Under the pieces are notes generated by a model. The model made no database searches. It had not been told where the DNA came from and worked only from the letters and a program-made list of their open reading frames with translations. A stretch of DNA of 38,758 nucleotides from Bombilactobacillus bombi (GTDB taxonomy: Bacteria; Bacillota; Bacilli; Lactobacillales; Lactobacillaceae), in NCBI RefSeq assembly GCF_013607485.1, contig NZ_SCHP01000010.1, forward strand, positions 1 through 38,758. Direction: 5' to 3'. Position 1 is the stretch's first letter; every line of letters begins with the position of its first letter. Below are positions 9,074 through 16,736 of this stretch, one piece after another. The position numbers were made by a program, and so were the translations under genes.

Positions 9074-9112
9074 TTTTACCCTCCTTAAAAAATTAATAAA
9101 AAAACAAGCATG

Positions 9113-9126
9113 GTAAACCGGTTGCA
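9113..9126. promoter_or_regulatory. cre-like catabolite control site in the man leader
   Basis: GTAAACCGGTTGCA matches 11 of 14 positions of the cre consensus TGWAANCGNTNWCA and is nearly palindromic. It lies downstream of the predicted manL transcription start, where CcpA binding would block elongation. Suggestive only. Confidence 0.4.
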
Positions 9127-9142
9127 GATCTGATTACAACCC

Positions 9143-9171
9143 ATTAAACCAACTTGTTTAAGTTAACACAA
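9143..9171 (-). promoter_or_regulatory. Promoter of manLMN with palindrome in the spacer
   Basis: Minus-strand TTGTGT (9171-9166) and TTTAAT (9148-9143) are 17 bases apart. The spacer contains the perfect palindrome AACTTGTTTAAGTT (9151-9164), well placed to be an operator. No sigma-54 type GG/GC promoter was seen, although some Firmicute man operons use one. Confidence 0.5.
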
Positions 9172-9184
9172 AACTAGCGTTTTG
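9169..9184 (-). terminator. Weak hairpin after tsaD
   Basis: CAAAAC (9169-9174) and GTTTTG (9179-9184) form a 6-bp stem with a four-base loop, starting 15 bases beyond the tsaD stop codon. There is no proper U-tract, so termination here is uncertain and some read-through into manLMN is possible. Confidence 0.35.
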
Positions 9185-9199
9185 CAAAGTACTTATTCA

Positions 9200-10222
9200 T
9201 TATTCCAAAGTTTCATAATCAAAATCTAAGCTAGGATCAGCATTCAAATTTAAAGTTGCAAACTGATGTTTTTGATACTTAATATAGGCAAAAGCTCCAA
9301 TCATAGCTGCATTATCACCACACAAACGTAAAGGCGGAAAAACAACTTCTAATTGTTGAGCAAATTCTTGCTGGAGACGCTGGCGCAAACCCGAATTAGC
9401 CGCAACTCCACCAGCCACAATCAGTTGTTGCGCAGGATATTTTTCTAAGGCCCACTTTGTTTTTGTAACCAAAATATCAATCACATCAGCTTGAAAACTG
9501 GCAGCAATATCTTTTTTATTTAAAGTTTGCCCAATTTGGTCGGCATGATGAATAGTATTAATAACTGCACTTTTAATACCACTAAAACTAAAATCTAAGT
9601 TATCTTCTTCTAGCATGGCTCGTGGAAAATTAAAAGTATCCTGACCTATTTGAGCCCATTGATCAATGGTTTTACCAGCAGGATAATTAACACCTAACAT
9701 TCGTCCCACTTTGTCAAAAGCCTCACCAACTGCATCATCACGGGTATCACCAAGAATTACAAAGTCCCCCGGTGCACTAACACGAACCAATTCTGTATGA
9801 CCGCCAGAAACTACTAATGCCATGGCAGGATATTTAATCGGTGTTACCAAATTTGCAGCATAAATATGACCGGCTAAATGATTCACCCCAATTAAAGGTA
9901 AGTCATGAGCCCAACTGATAGCTTTGGCACCCATCAAGCCAATTAATAAAGAGCCTACTAGTCCAGGGCCATAAGTCACCGCCACTGCCGCCAAATCTTC
10001 ATAAGCAACCTGAGCTTGTTTTAAAGCTAAGTCTGTACAGTGAATAATTTGTTGTACATGATGACGGCTGGCAACTTCCGGGACAACTCCGCCAAAACGC
10101 TGATGGCTTTTAATTTGCGTTGCAATAATATTAGACAAAACTTCACGGCCATTTTTTACAACTGCAACACTAGTTTCATCACAGCTGCTTTCAAAAGCTA
10201 AAATTAAAACATCTTTTGCCAT
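9200..10222 (-). CDS. tsaD: tRNA N6-adenosine threonylcarbamoyltransferase TsaD
   Basis: Catalytic subunit that transfers the threonylcarbamoyl group to A37 of ANN-decoding tRNAs (t6A), working with TsaB and TsaE. The 340-aa ASKHA-fold protein begins [15 protein letters not shown] and has the metal ligands H115 and H119 in NHLAGH, the VVSGGHTEL loop at about 157 and [12 protein letters not shown] at about 267. Length is standard. It lies nine bases downstream of tsaB; the acetyltransferase gene rimI that usually sits between the two is absent. Confidence 0.97.
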   Translation of the reverse strand: MAKDVLILAFESSCDETSVAVVKNGREVLSNIIATQIKSHQRFGGVVPEVASRHHVQQIIHCTDLALKQAQVAYEDLAAVAVTYGPGLVGSLLIGLMGAKAISWAHDLPLIGVNHLAGHIYAANLVTPIKYPAMALVVSGGHTELVRVSAPGDFVILGDTRDDAVGEAFDKVGRMLGVNYPAGKTIDQWAQIGQDTFNFPRAMLEEDNLDFSFSGIKSAVINTIHHADQIGQTLNKKDIAASFQADVIDILVTKTKWALEKYPAQQLIVAGGVAANSGLRQRLQQEFAQQLEVVFPPLRLCGDNAAMIGAFAYIKYQKHQFATLNLNADPSLDFDYETLE

Positions 10223-10231
10223 TTTCTCTCC

Positions 10232-10954
10232 TTACACATCTTCCACGTAATTGGTTGTTGATACTTGAGGATGATCTTTTGCCCAGACCATTTCTGCCTG
10301 GGTCTGACGCAAATAAGTAGGACTAAAAGCATTTAAGTCCCTTACTAAATCAGCTTGCAGCCCTAAAGTAATTAAAGAAGCTACATCCGGCTGTTGATCA
10401 TTTAAAATAATGGCCCGCTGTTTTAAAGCTTGTGTAATTAAATCACGATAATCAAGCAGATTATTACCCAAAAAATAAACTGGTTCATTATATTTTTGCA
10501 GTTCTAATAATAAATTATTCATATTGATATGTTGGTCAGGAATTATATTGGTTAGTTCATCATGCTGATTCAACTGATAAACTCCGGCAAATACATTTTG
10601 ATGCCGTGCATCAAAAAATGGTACAACTAACCCAGGCTGCTCATGAACATTTCTCGCCCAAGCCTGCAGACTAGAAATTCCTACAAGCTCTTTATTTAAA
10701 GTCCAAGCCAACATTTTAGCTGCCGTCACTGCAATTCTTACACCTGTAAATGACCCTGGACCTTGAGCCACAACAAAACGATCAATCTCATTGGGCTGCC
10801 AGCCAGCCTGTTTAGTAACTGTCTGAATAGCCGGCATCAAGTCGGCACTATGGGCCTTTTGATTGATATTGCTAAACTGAGCCAAAATCTTGTTATCATG
10901 TGCAGCGGCTACAATTAAAGGCGCATTCGAAGTATCAATTGCTAATAATTTCAT
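10232..10954 (-). CDS. tsaB: tRNA threonylcarbamoyladenosine biosynthesis protein TsaB
   Basis: Non-catalytic scaffold partner of TsaD in t6A synthesis. It has the N-terminal ASKHA half (LLAIDTSNAPL at 3-13) and the conserved GPGSFTGVRI motif at about 66-75. An in-frame ATG 33 bases upstream has no ribosome binding site and lies almost at the predicted transcription start. I use the ATG at 10954, which has AAGGAG six bases ahead, giving 240 aa, the usual size. An extended -10 (TGCTACAAT on the minus strand, 10978-10986) lies about 25 bases upstream and probably drives tsaB-tsaD. Confidence 0.93.
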   Translation of the reverse strand: MKLLAIDTSNAPLIVAAAHDNKILAQFSNINQKAHSADLMPAIQTVTKQAGWQPNEIDRFVVAQGPGSFTGVRIAVTAAKMLAWTLNKELVGISSLQAWARNVHEQPGLVVPFFDARHQNVFAGVYQLNQHDELTNIIPDQHINMNNLLLELQKYNEPVYFLGNNLLDYRDLITQALKQRAIILNDQQPDVASLITLGLQADLVRDLNAFSPTYLRQTQAEMVWAKDHPQVSTTNYVEDV

Positions 10955-10977
10955 GTTTTTCTCCTTATTCCTTTCAT

Positions 10978-10986
10978 ATTGTAGCA
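10978..10986 (-). promoter_or_regulatory. Extended -10 element of the tsaB-tsaD promoter
   Basis: The minus strand reads TGCTACAAT, an extended -10 element, with no good -35 box at 17 bases. The same TGCTACAAT occurs at 19962-19970 ahead of the DUF2975 gene. Position fits a short leader for tsaB. Confidence 0.5.
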
Positions 10987-11014
10987 CATTTATTATGAGA
11001 AACTATTTTCAACC

Positions 11015-11036
11015 AATAAAAAAGAGCTTGCGCTCT
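11015..11036 (-). terminator. Intrinsic terminator of folT
   Basis: On the minus strand AGAGC and GCTCT (11036-11023) pair around a four-base loop and are followed by TTTTTTATT. It lies about 25 bases after the folT stop and separates folT from tsaB. Confidence 0.75.
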
Positions 11037-11060
11037 GGAAGTGGTTAGTTAGAGTCTAAA

Positions 11061-11570
11061 CTAATCAAAATTATGCTGTTTTAGCCATTTGAAGACTGTT
11101 GTTAAAATAATTGTTTGAATTGGTATAAATAATATTTCTTTCCAAATTCGAACCCAAAACATTGCTGTAAATTCAATTTTACCTAAAATACTAACCCACC
11201 AAGTATTTAATCCTAGATCAACTACTAAAATAACAATCAAAGTTGTAAGAAAAATGCGTTTAATGGTGATTGGTTTTTGATAAAGCATCCCTCCATAAAT
11301 AAATCCTCCTACTATAGCAGAGAGAGTGAAACCCCAGAAAAATACTCCATCTGGAAATAATGAATTAGTAACTACATCACTGATAAATCCTACTAACATT
11401 GATTTATACGGACCAAAATAGTAACCAATTAAGGCTGTTGCAATAAAGCCAAAGCCTACCTTCAAAAAACTAGGCCCTACATGAATGCGGCCTAACACCA
11501 TTTGTAAAGCCATTAACACCGCCAACCATGTGAGAGACATAGTTTTGCTCATTGATTGAATCTTGTTCAT
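11061..11570 (-). CDS. folT: Folate ECF transporter S component FolT
   Basis: Substrate-binding membrane subunit of an energy-coupling-factor importer for folate; it would share an EcfA-EcfA'-EcfT module encoded elsewhere, since none is in the window. The ~169-aa protein has six predicted helices and the S-component features LAVLMALQMVLGRIHVG near the N-terminus, GFIATALIGYYFGP, and DLGLNTWWVSIL (about residues 116-127), typical of the folate-type S unit. An upstream in-frame ATG at 11579 lies inside the spacing of the ribosome binding site AAGGGG (11580-11585), so the ATG at 11570, nine bases from it, is preferred. The upstream THF-riboswitch-like leader agrees with the folate assignment. 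Confidence 0.88.
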   Translation of the reverse strand: MNKIQSMSKTMSLTWLAVLMALQMVLGRIHVGPSFLKVGFGFIATALIGYYFGPYKSMLVGFISDVVTNSLFPDGVFFWGFTLSAIVGGFIYGGMLYQKPITIKRIFLTTLIVILVVDLGLNTWWVSILGKIEFTAMFWVRIWKEILFIPIQTIILTTVFKWLKQHNFD

Positions 11571-11579
11571 TTTCAGCAT

Positions 11580-11705
11580 CCCCTTAGTGGAGCTGCCACT
11601 AATCGTGGCGAATGCGGCTATAAAATCGCAAGAAGATGAACTTCTTTTCTTCTGGTGTTCACATTCCGTTCCACCAGAACTTAACGCTTTATTGCCTACC
11701 CCAGA
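11580..11705 (-). ncRNA. THF-type riboswitch leader of folT
   Basis: Minus-strand leader matching the tetrahydrofolate aptamer layout. The conserved GCGTTAAGT follows the P2 arm (GCAATAAAGC; plus 11686-11695, pairing with 11617-11629). P3 is a 7-bp stem TCTGGTG/CACCAGA (11651-11657 with 11672-11678) whose loop holds GGAATG. GAATG (11662-11666 on plus as CATTC) can form the pseudoknot with CATTC (plus GAATG 11610-11614) just before the P1 strand. Downstream, GCCAC/GTGGC (11595-11609) competes with TTAGTGG/CCACTAA (11584-11602), and the latter reaches the AAGGGG ribosome binding site. This suggests control of translation by folate. Recognised from memory of the THF motif, not by a covariance search. 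Confidence 0.8.
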
Positions 11706-11785
11706 TTTTAATACGTGACAACCTTATCACAAATTATTAAGATAATGGTAAAATCAGCTTAATTAGAAAAAGGGTGGTAAATCAA

Positions 11786-12754
11786 TTGACTAAAAAAATA
11801 TTAATTTTGCATACAGGCGGCACTATTTCAATGTCGGAGGATAAAACCGGTAAAGTTAAGCCTAATGAAAAAAATCCGTTAACATCTTTAACCTTATCAA
11901 ATCAAGCTAATCTAGAATTAATTACTGAAGAAATATTCAATTTACCTTCGCCGCATATGGATCCAGACCATATGCTTCAGTTAAGTCTTCGTCTCCGTCA
12001 GGCCCAAGCAGAAGGTTTTTTTGGTGCGGTTATCACACACGGAACAGATACTTTGGAAGAAACAGCAATGTTTTTAGATTTGACACTTGATAGTAAAATG
12101 CCGGTTGCTATCACTGGTGCAATGCGTTCTTCTAACGAAATTGGAAGTGACGGGCTTTACAACTTTCGTTCAGCAGTCATGGTTGCTAGTTCTCCGGAGT
12201 CAGTTAATAAAGGAGTGGTAGTCGTTATGAACGATGAAATTCATGCCGCCCGCTTTGTAACCAAAACTCATACTACAAATGTAGCTACTTTTCGGACACC
12301 AACTTTTGGTCCCATTGGTATTATTTCTGATGGGCATGTGGCCTACGTTCAAAATACTATTGCTCGGCAATGTTTGCCTCTCACAAATATCGTTAATAAT
12401 ATTTATCTCATTAAAGCTTATGCCGGGATGGATGGCACCTTATTAGCAGCTCTAGATTCTGAGGCAACTAAAGGTATTGTCATTGAGGCCTTAGGTGCTG
12501 GTAATTTACCACCACAAACTTTACCTGCTCTTAAAAAATTGCTTCAACGGCAAATCCCTATTATTTTAGTGTCACGTTGCTTTAATGGCATTGCTGAACC
12601 GGTCTATGATTATGAAGGTGGCGGCGTTAATCTTCAAAAAATGGGAATCACTTTTTGCCGTGGCCTAAACGGTCCCAAAGCCCGAATTAAATTACTAGTG
12701 GGTTTAAGTGCTGGATTATCAGGGGAAAAACTAGCTCATTATATTAATGCTTAA
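11786..12754 (+). CDS. ansA: L-asparaginase, type I/II bacterial family
   Basis: Hydrolyses asparagine to aspartate and ammonia, probably in the cytoplasm because there is no signal peptide. Both catalytic threonine regions are present: LHTGGTISM at the N-terminus and THGTDTLEETA (about residues 84-94), with ITGAMRSSNEIGSDG and the C-terminal VSRCFNGIAEPVYDYEGGG. I place the start at TTG 11786, eight bases after GGGTGG. A GTG at 11774 is in frame but lies inside that ribosome binding site. This gives 322 aa. The gene is divergent from folT, with TAAAAT at 11750-11755 as a likely -10 box, and ends at a bidirectional terminator. Confidence 0.93.
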   Translation: MTKKILILHTGGTISMSEDKTGKVKPNEKNPLTSLTLSNQANLELITEEIFNLPSPHMDPDHMLQLSLRLRQAQAEGFFGAVITHGTDTLEETAMFLDLTLDSKMPVAITGAMRSSNEIGSDGLYNFRSAVMVASSPESVNKGVVVVMNDEIHAARFVTKTHTTNVATFRTPTFGPIGIISDGHVAYVQNTIARQCLPLTNIVNNIYLIKAYAGMDGTLLAALDSEATKGIVIEALGAGNLPPQTLPALKKLLQRQIPIILVSRCFNGIAEPVYDYEGGGVNLQKMGITFCRGLNGPKARIKLLVGLSAGLSGEKLAHYINA

Positions 12755-12784
12755 ATTTAAAACTAGTTAGTATAAAAATTAAAT

Positions 12785-12820
12785 AAAAAAGCCTAGGGTA
12801 ACTATTGCCCCAGGCTTTTT
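12785..12820. terminator. Bidirectional terminator between asparaginase and ABC unit
   Basis: AAAAAGCCT-A-GGG and CCC-C-AGGCTTTTT form a long stem with poly-A on one side and poly-T on the other. It therefore serves both the plus-strand asparaginase gene and the convergent TetR-permease-ATPase unit. Confidence 0.85.
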
Positions 12821-12835
12821 GATAGCGCGTAACTT

Positions 12836-13510
12836 TTATTGTACAAATTCCATTTTGCCATCATTAATGTTATATAGTTGATCAACATATTTTTCTAAAC
12901 GCGTATCGTGAGTAACTACAATAATTGTTTTCTTAGTACTATGAGCTAAATCACGAAAAATCTCCATCACTTCAAAAGCTCGCTTAGTATCTAAAGCAGC
13001 TGTTGGTTCATCGGCCAATATTATTTGTGGATTAGCAAATAATGCCCGCGCAATCGCCGCCCGTTGTTGCTGACCTCCGGACAAAGTTTCGGGATATTTA
13101 TCTAATAAGGGATCAATTTGTAAACGTTGAATAACCTGCTGAAATTCATTTGCGGTCATGTTAGCTGTTTTTTTAACATGCTTAACTAATTCAAATTGTT
13201 CACTAATCGTTAAATATGGAACTAGGTTGTAAGCTTGCAATACAAAACCAATTTTATTTAGACGAAGATTTTCACGTTGTGAGGCAGACAAGTCTTGATA
13301 ACTTTGGTTATCAATTTTTATTGTCCCAGATGTCGGAGTTAAAAGGCCTCCGACAATTTCTAAAAAAGTGCTTTTCCCTGATCCTGACGGACCCACTACT
13401 CCAATCAATTGCCCAAAGTCAGCTTGAAAATCAATATCTTGGAGAGCTTGCACTTTACTGAGATCATGTCCATAAGTTTTGGTAACGTGTTTCATCATGA
13501 TGGCTACCAT
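12836..13510 (-). CDS. ABC transporter ATPase (LolD/MacB type)
   Basis: Cytoplasmic ATPase that pairs with the FtsX-like permease encoded just upstream. The 224-aa protein has Walker A GPSGSGKST (about 40-48), Q-loop FVLQAYNLVPYL, signature LSGGQQQR, Walker B IILADEPTAALD and the H-loop VVTHD. The family exports lipoproteins, peptides or drugs, or works mechanically; the substrate here is unknown. The start ATG directly follows the TAA stop of the permease gene, and its GGAGG ribosome binding site lies inside the permease coding end, so the two are tightly coupled. It is the last gene of a TetR-permease-ATPase operon. Confidence 0.9.
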   Translation of the reverse strand: MVAIMMKHVTKTYGHDLSKVQALQDIDFQADFGQLIGVVGPSGSGKSTFLEIVGGLLTPTSGTIKIDNQSYQDLSASQRENLRLNKIGFVLQAYNLVPYLTISEQFELVKHVKKTANMTANEFQQVIQRLQIDPLLDKYPETLSGGQQQRAAIARALFANPQIILADEPTAALDTKRAFEVMEIFRDLAHSTKKTIIVVTHDTRLEKYVDQLYNINDGKMEFVQ

Positions 13511-14581
13511 TTAATTACCTCCAATCATTGCTGCTGGATCAATTTTTTTGATGGTGCGTGTTGGAATTAAAGATCCTAATAAGGACATAATCAATAAAGC
13601 CAAAGCTGCCGCTAATAAGAGTGGATAATTAAAACTCATCGGTACAGCGGCTGGCATGGCTATCTCCGTTAATATACCTAAGATTATTCCACAGACTAAT
13701 CCTGCCACTGTAATCAGTAAAGCCTGAGTAACAGTATTTTTAAGCAAATATCCGGTCGGAATTCCTTGAGCTTTCAAGACTGCAAAAGTAGGTAACTTTT
13801 GAATTGTTAAAATATACAAAAAAATCGCGATAATAATTAAGGTAATAATCAATAAAAATCCAATCATAAATTCAAAAGTTAAATTTTGGGCCTGATAACC
13901 CGGTAATTTTTTAATAAATTGAGCCATACTTAATTGCTCAAGAGTAGAATCTAGTTTTAGATGAGAATTGTTCTTCAGCACAATCGCGCTACTATAAGCA
14001 ATAGGCACACCACCAAACTTTATTTGCCGCCAAGTAGATAAAGAAGTATAAATAACTGGAGCCACACTTAGCTGAGCTTTTGTAGTAAAGCCGACAATCT
14101 TAAGTTTGGGCAGATTGTCAGCGACTTTAATCCGGTCTCCCAGATGATAGTCCTTATTGGCAAAGCTTTGATCGACTACCGCTTCAAAATTATGTTTGAA
14201 CTTATGTCCAGAGCTGGTTTTTAACTGGTGATATATAAATTCAGATTTATTAATTCCTAATAATTCACCTGCTATCTTATGGTGAGTTTGAGTTTTAACA
14301 GCCGTCACTCCCAGCTCCCCTAAAGCGGCTTTTGAAGTTATTTGACCAATTTGTTGTGCTTGCTTGGTGGTCAGACTGGACTTTCTCAAAGTACCATCAG
14401 CATCGGCATTTAACACAATTGTTTGCGCGTGCCAAGTATCGATGGCCTGTCGATTAGCATCCGCCAAACCGGTCGCTAAACTGGTTAAAATAAAAATCAA
14501 GTAACTAATTAACATAATCATCATGACAATGAGCGTATAACGAAATTTATTGTGCTTCATTTCCTTAATTGCTAAAAACAT
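13511..14581 (-). CDS. FtsX-like ABC transporter permease
   Basis: Membrane partner of the following ATPase. The 356-aa protein has the four-helix MacB/FtsX layout: one helix at about 15-37, a large extracytoplasmic domain (about 40-230), then three helices near 240-262, 283-305 and 320-343. The C-terminus ends with the common element LIPTRTIKKIDPAAMIGGN. It lies between the TetR gene (three bases upstream) and the ATPase gene (no gap). Substrate unknown; the TetR context suggests inducible efflux or envelope-stress defence, which is inference. Confidence 0.88.
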   Translation of the reverse strand: MFLAIKEMKHNKFRYTLIVMMIMLISYLIFILTSLATGLADANRQAIDTWHAQTIVLNADADGTLRKSSLTTKQAQQIGQITSKAALGELGVTAVKTQTHHKIAGELLGINKSEFIYHQLKTSSGHKFKHNFEAVVDQSFANKDYHLGDRIKVADNLPKLKIVGFTTKAQLSVAPVIYTSLSTWRQIKFGGVPIAYSSAIVLKNNSHLKLDSTLEQLSMAQFIKKLPGYQAQNLTFEFMIGFLLIITLIIIAIFLYILTIQKLPTFAVLKAQGIPTGYLLKNTVTQALLITVAGLVCGIILGILTEIAMPAAVPMSFNYPLLLAAALALLIMSLLGSLIPTRTIKKIDPAAMIGGN

Positions 14582-14584
14582 TCT

Positions 14585-15190
14585 TTATATCTCCTCTTCA
14601 TAGCGTAATCCCGCTCTAATAATTTTTACAACTAGTTGCATATCCTGCAAAACTTGGGTTGGATTTTGTCCATTAAGAATTTTTTTGATAGTCGCATGTC
14701 CTATTTCATGCAATAATTCTATAAGAACTTGATTTTGATGGCGATTCTTTAATAGATGGTTATTAATTCTTAAGGGAACTTGCTGCAGGCTTTGAAATTC
14801 TGTAGGTAGCTTAATTCCTTGAGTTTGGAGATAGTATTGATTTTCCTGCCAAAATAACCGATAAAATTCTCGGCATGGCGATTTTTTTAATTGAAGGGCA
14901 AAACTACTTGTATAATTACAAAAATCCATTAGTGAATCTTGCGAGGTTAGCTTTAATTCTTCAGATAAATTACTATGAATCTGCACTAAGGCTTTTCGTA
15001 AAACGTATACATAAGCATCAATCAAATCTGTAAAATATTTATAAAAAGAACCACGTGCAATTTGCGCTTGTTCAACAATCCGAGCTACTTGAGCCTGGGG
15101 TAGTGGATAATGAGAAAATTCTGTTAAAAGCGCCCGCATAATTCGTTGACGCTTGTCATCCTTTAAATTAAGAAACGTTGTACTTACCAT
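14585..15190 (-). CDS. TetR family transcriptional regulator
   Basis: DNA-binding repressor with an N-terminal TetR helix-turn-helix (about residues 15-60: VARIVEQAQIARGSFYKYF) and a divergent ligand-binding helical domain. It probably controls its own operon, which continues into the permease and ATPase genes. An ATG at 15202 is in frame, but its GGAGAG bases are the ribosome binding site for the ATG at 15190 (six-base spacing), so I use the latter (201 aa). An inverted repeat overlaps its promoter. The ligand is unknown. Confidence 0.88.
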   Translation of the reverse strand: MVSTTFLNLKDDKRQRIMRALLTEFSHYPLPQAQVARIVEQAQIARGSFYKYFTDLIDAYVYVLRKALVQIHSNLSEELKLTSQDSLMDFCNYTSSFALQLKKSPCREFYRLFWQENQYYLQTQGIKLPTEFQSLQQVPLRINNHLLKNRHQNQVLIELLHEIGHATIKKILNGQNPTQVLQDMQLVVKIIRAGLRYEEEI

Positions 15191-15235
15191 TTTTCTCTCC
15201 ATTTCTAATTATTAAAATCCTACAAACTGTTAATG

Positions 15236-15249
15236 TGACACACTGTCAA
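15236..15249. promoter_or_regulatory. Putative TetR operator overlapping a TTGACA -35 box
   Basis: TGACA-CAC-TGTCA (15236-15248) is a perfect inverted repeat with a three-base spacer, about 45 bases upstream of the TetR start. On the minus strand one arm is the consensus -35 TTGACA (15249-15244); TTTGTA follows after 17 bases. Binding here would block the operon promoter, typical of TetR autoregulation. Confidence 0.6.
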
Positions 15250-15337
15250 TTTTAAATAAAATTTTTTAGAAAAACAAGTAGCAATTACAACTACTAAAAA
15301 CTTTCATAATCATAACAGCTTTTAAAAGCATAAAAAA

Positions 15338-15358
15338 ACGGAGCAATATTTACTCCGT
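15338..15358 (-). terminator. Intrinsic terminator of the putative transporter gene
   Basis: On the minus strand ACGGAG and CTCCGT (15358-15338) pair around a 9-nt loop and run into seven T residues. It lies 25 bases after the stop codon of the transporter gene. Confidence 0.85.
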
Positions 15359-15383
15359 AAAATTAATCTTATTGTTCAGATAA

Positions 15384-16577
15384 TTATAATAATTTCAAGA
15401 AAATTGAGGCAATAATAATAGAAGCTACCGATACTGTTGCAAAGCCACCAACTAACATTTTGGGCATCATATTATCCAAAAGATAAGCTTCTTCTTCCTT
15501 ACTATTGGCAACTTCATGAGAAACTTCAGATGTAATAATGTAGTCCGCTGGAAAGCCACATAATGCTGTAAGCGAACAAGCATAGGCCATTTGCCAAGTC
15601 ATTTTAAAGGGTTTAGCCAACACACTAGAAGCAATAAACATCCCTATTAATCCCAGAACTATCAATACCAGAATTTGCACAATAATTGTCCCCATTTGGT
15701 GAGGCGTGGTAATACTCAATTGAGCAAAAATGTAAGCTAATAAGCCATACATTAACCAGTTAAAGACGCCAGCTTTATTTAAAACATCAGCTTCCAAAAA
15801 ACCAAACTGATGAGCCAATACCCCAAAAACTAAGCAAATTACATTTGAATTGAGATCAATATGCAAGCTAGTTTTCAGCAAAACAGAAACCCAATTACTT
15901 AACAGAGCAATCAGAGCAACTTTAAATAAAATAAAGGCAGCAGTTTGATATTTTTGTGGTAGGTTTTTAAAAATATTGTTTTCCTGTGCAGCAACGTCTC
16001 CATTATTATCTGTCAAAGACGATACTTCAACTTGACATTGTTGATATTCATTAGCTAAACGCCGGCCTTCTTGCTTTAAAAGCCAAGAAATTAGCGGATA
16101 TCCAAAGAGTGAATGAAAAACAAACATTGACACAGGCAAAGCTACTAAATATTGAATTCCTTGGGCTTTCAAACCGCTTGTCATCAATAAAGCAGAAACT
16201 AATCCCCCCGTCAAAGGTGGCACAGCTGCGACTACCGTCTGCCAATTAAAAATCCATGAGCCCACAGTTAAAGTTAAAATCAATGTACCGCAGACCCCTA
16301 ATAAAGCTATGCAGACTGCCCGCCACTGCTGTAAGAGTTCTTTAAGACTCATTAAAGTTCCTAAATGAACAAGCAGCAAGCCGACGCAAATCGCACTAAA
16401 GTTATTGCCAAAAGATGCAGTTGCAACAATGTCTTTGGGTAAAATCGTCCAAAATCCCAAAACGAATAATGCAGCTGTTATAAAAACTGAAGGAATATAG
16501 GTATGGGTCAATGAAGAAACCCACTCACCTAACATTAAGAAGAACATTACCACCAAAAATGCGATTATAAATTGCAT
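15384..16577 (-). CDS. Putative secondary transporter, possibly ESS/GltS-like
   Basis: Integral membrane protein of 397 aa with about eleven hydrophobic segments in two halves joined by a hydrophilic loop at about residues 172-210 (EQQ/SSLTDNNGD). The first half contains VPPLTGGLVSALLMTSG, which recalls the glycine-rich re-entrant element of glutamate:sodium symporters (ESS). The second half ends with SLTALCGFPADYIITSEV. I do not recognise the family with certainty. The start at 16577 has GTGAGGG seven bases upstream and replaces an ATG 48 bases further out that lacks one. It is divergent from two hydrolase genes that look functionally linked, so import of an acylated or dipeptide-like substrate is plausible. 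Confidence 0.6.
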   Translation of the reverse strand: MQFIIAFLVVMFFLMLGEWVSSLTHTYIPSVFITAALFVLGFWTILPKDIVATASFGNNFSAICVGLLLVHLGTLMSLKELLQQWRAVCIALLGVCGTLILTLTVGSWIFNWQTVVAAVPPLTGGLVSALLMTSGLKAQGIQYLVALPVSMFVFHSLFGYPLISWLLKQEGRRLANEYQQCQVEVSSLTDNNGDVAAQENNIFKNLPQKYQTAAFILFKVALIALLSNWVSVLLKTSLHIDLNSNVICLVFGVLAHQFGFLEADVLNKAGVFNWLMYGLLAYIFAQLSITTPHQMGTIIVQILVLIVLGLIGMFIASSVLAKPFKMTWQMAYACSLTALCGFPADYIITSEVSHEVANSKEEEAYLLDNMMPKMLVGGFATVSVASIIIASIFLKLL

Positions 16578-16620
16578 AGACAAGCCCTCACTGTTAATAA
16601 TATTAAAAAAAATTAACGTA

Positions 16621-16649
16621 ATCATATCGATTTTTCAGTGATAAGTCAA
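16621..16649 (-). promoter_or_regulatory. Promoter of the putative transporter gene
   Basis: Minus-strand TTGACT (16649-16644) and TATGAT (16626-16621) are 17 bases apart. The -35 faces that of the opposite promoter 18 bases away, forming the inverted repeat AAGTCAA/TTGACTT. Confidence 0.7.
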
Positions 16650-16667
16650 CAACTTTTTAAAATAAAA

Positions 16668-16696
16668 TTGACTTTATCTCTAGCAATCATTATTAT
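16668..16696 (+). promoter_or_regulatory. Promoter of the amidohydrolase operon
   Basis: TTGACT (16668-16673) and TATTAT (16691-16696) are 17 bases apart, about 40 bases before the first hydrolase start. It is arranged back to back with the transporter promoter, so one regulator could control both. Confidence 0.7.
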
Positions 16697-16736
16697 TATA
16701 TTTAATTAAAAACATTTAATACTAAGGAGATTTTTT

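Noticed and set aside
16051-16245. Second minus-strand frame inside the transporter gene
   Set aside because: It lies wholly inside the membrane protein gene in another frame and lacks start signals.
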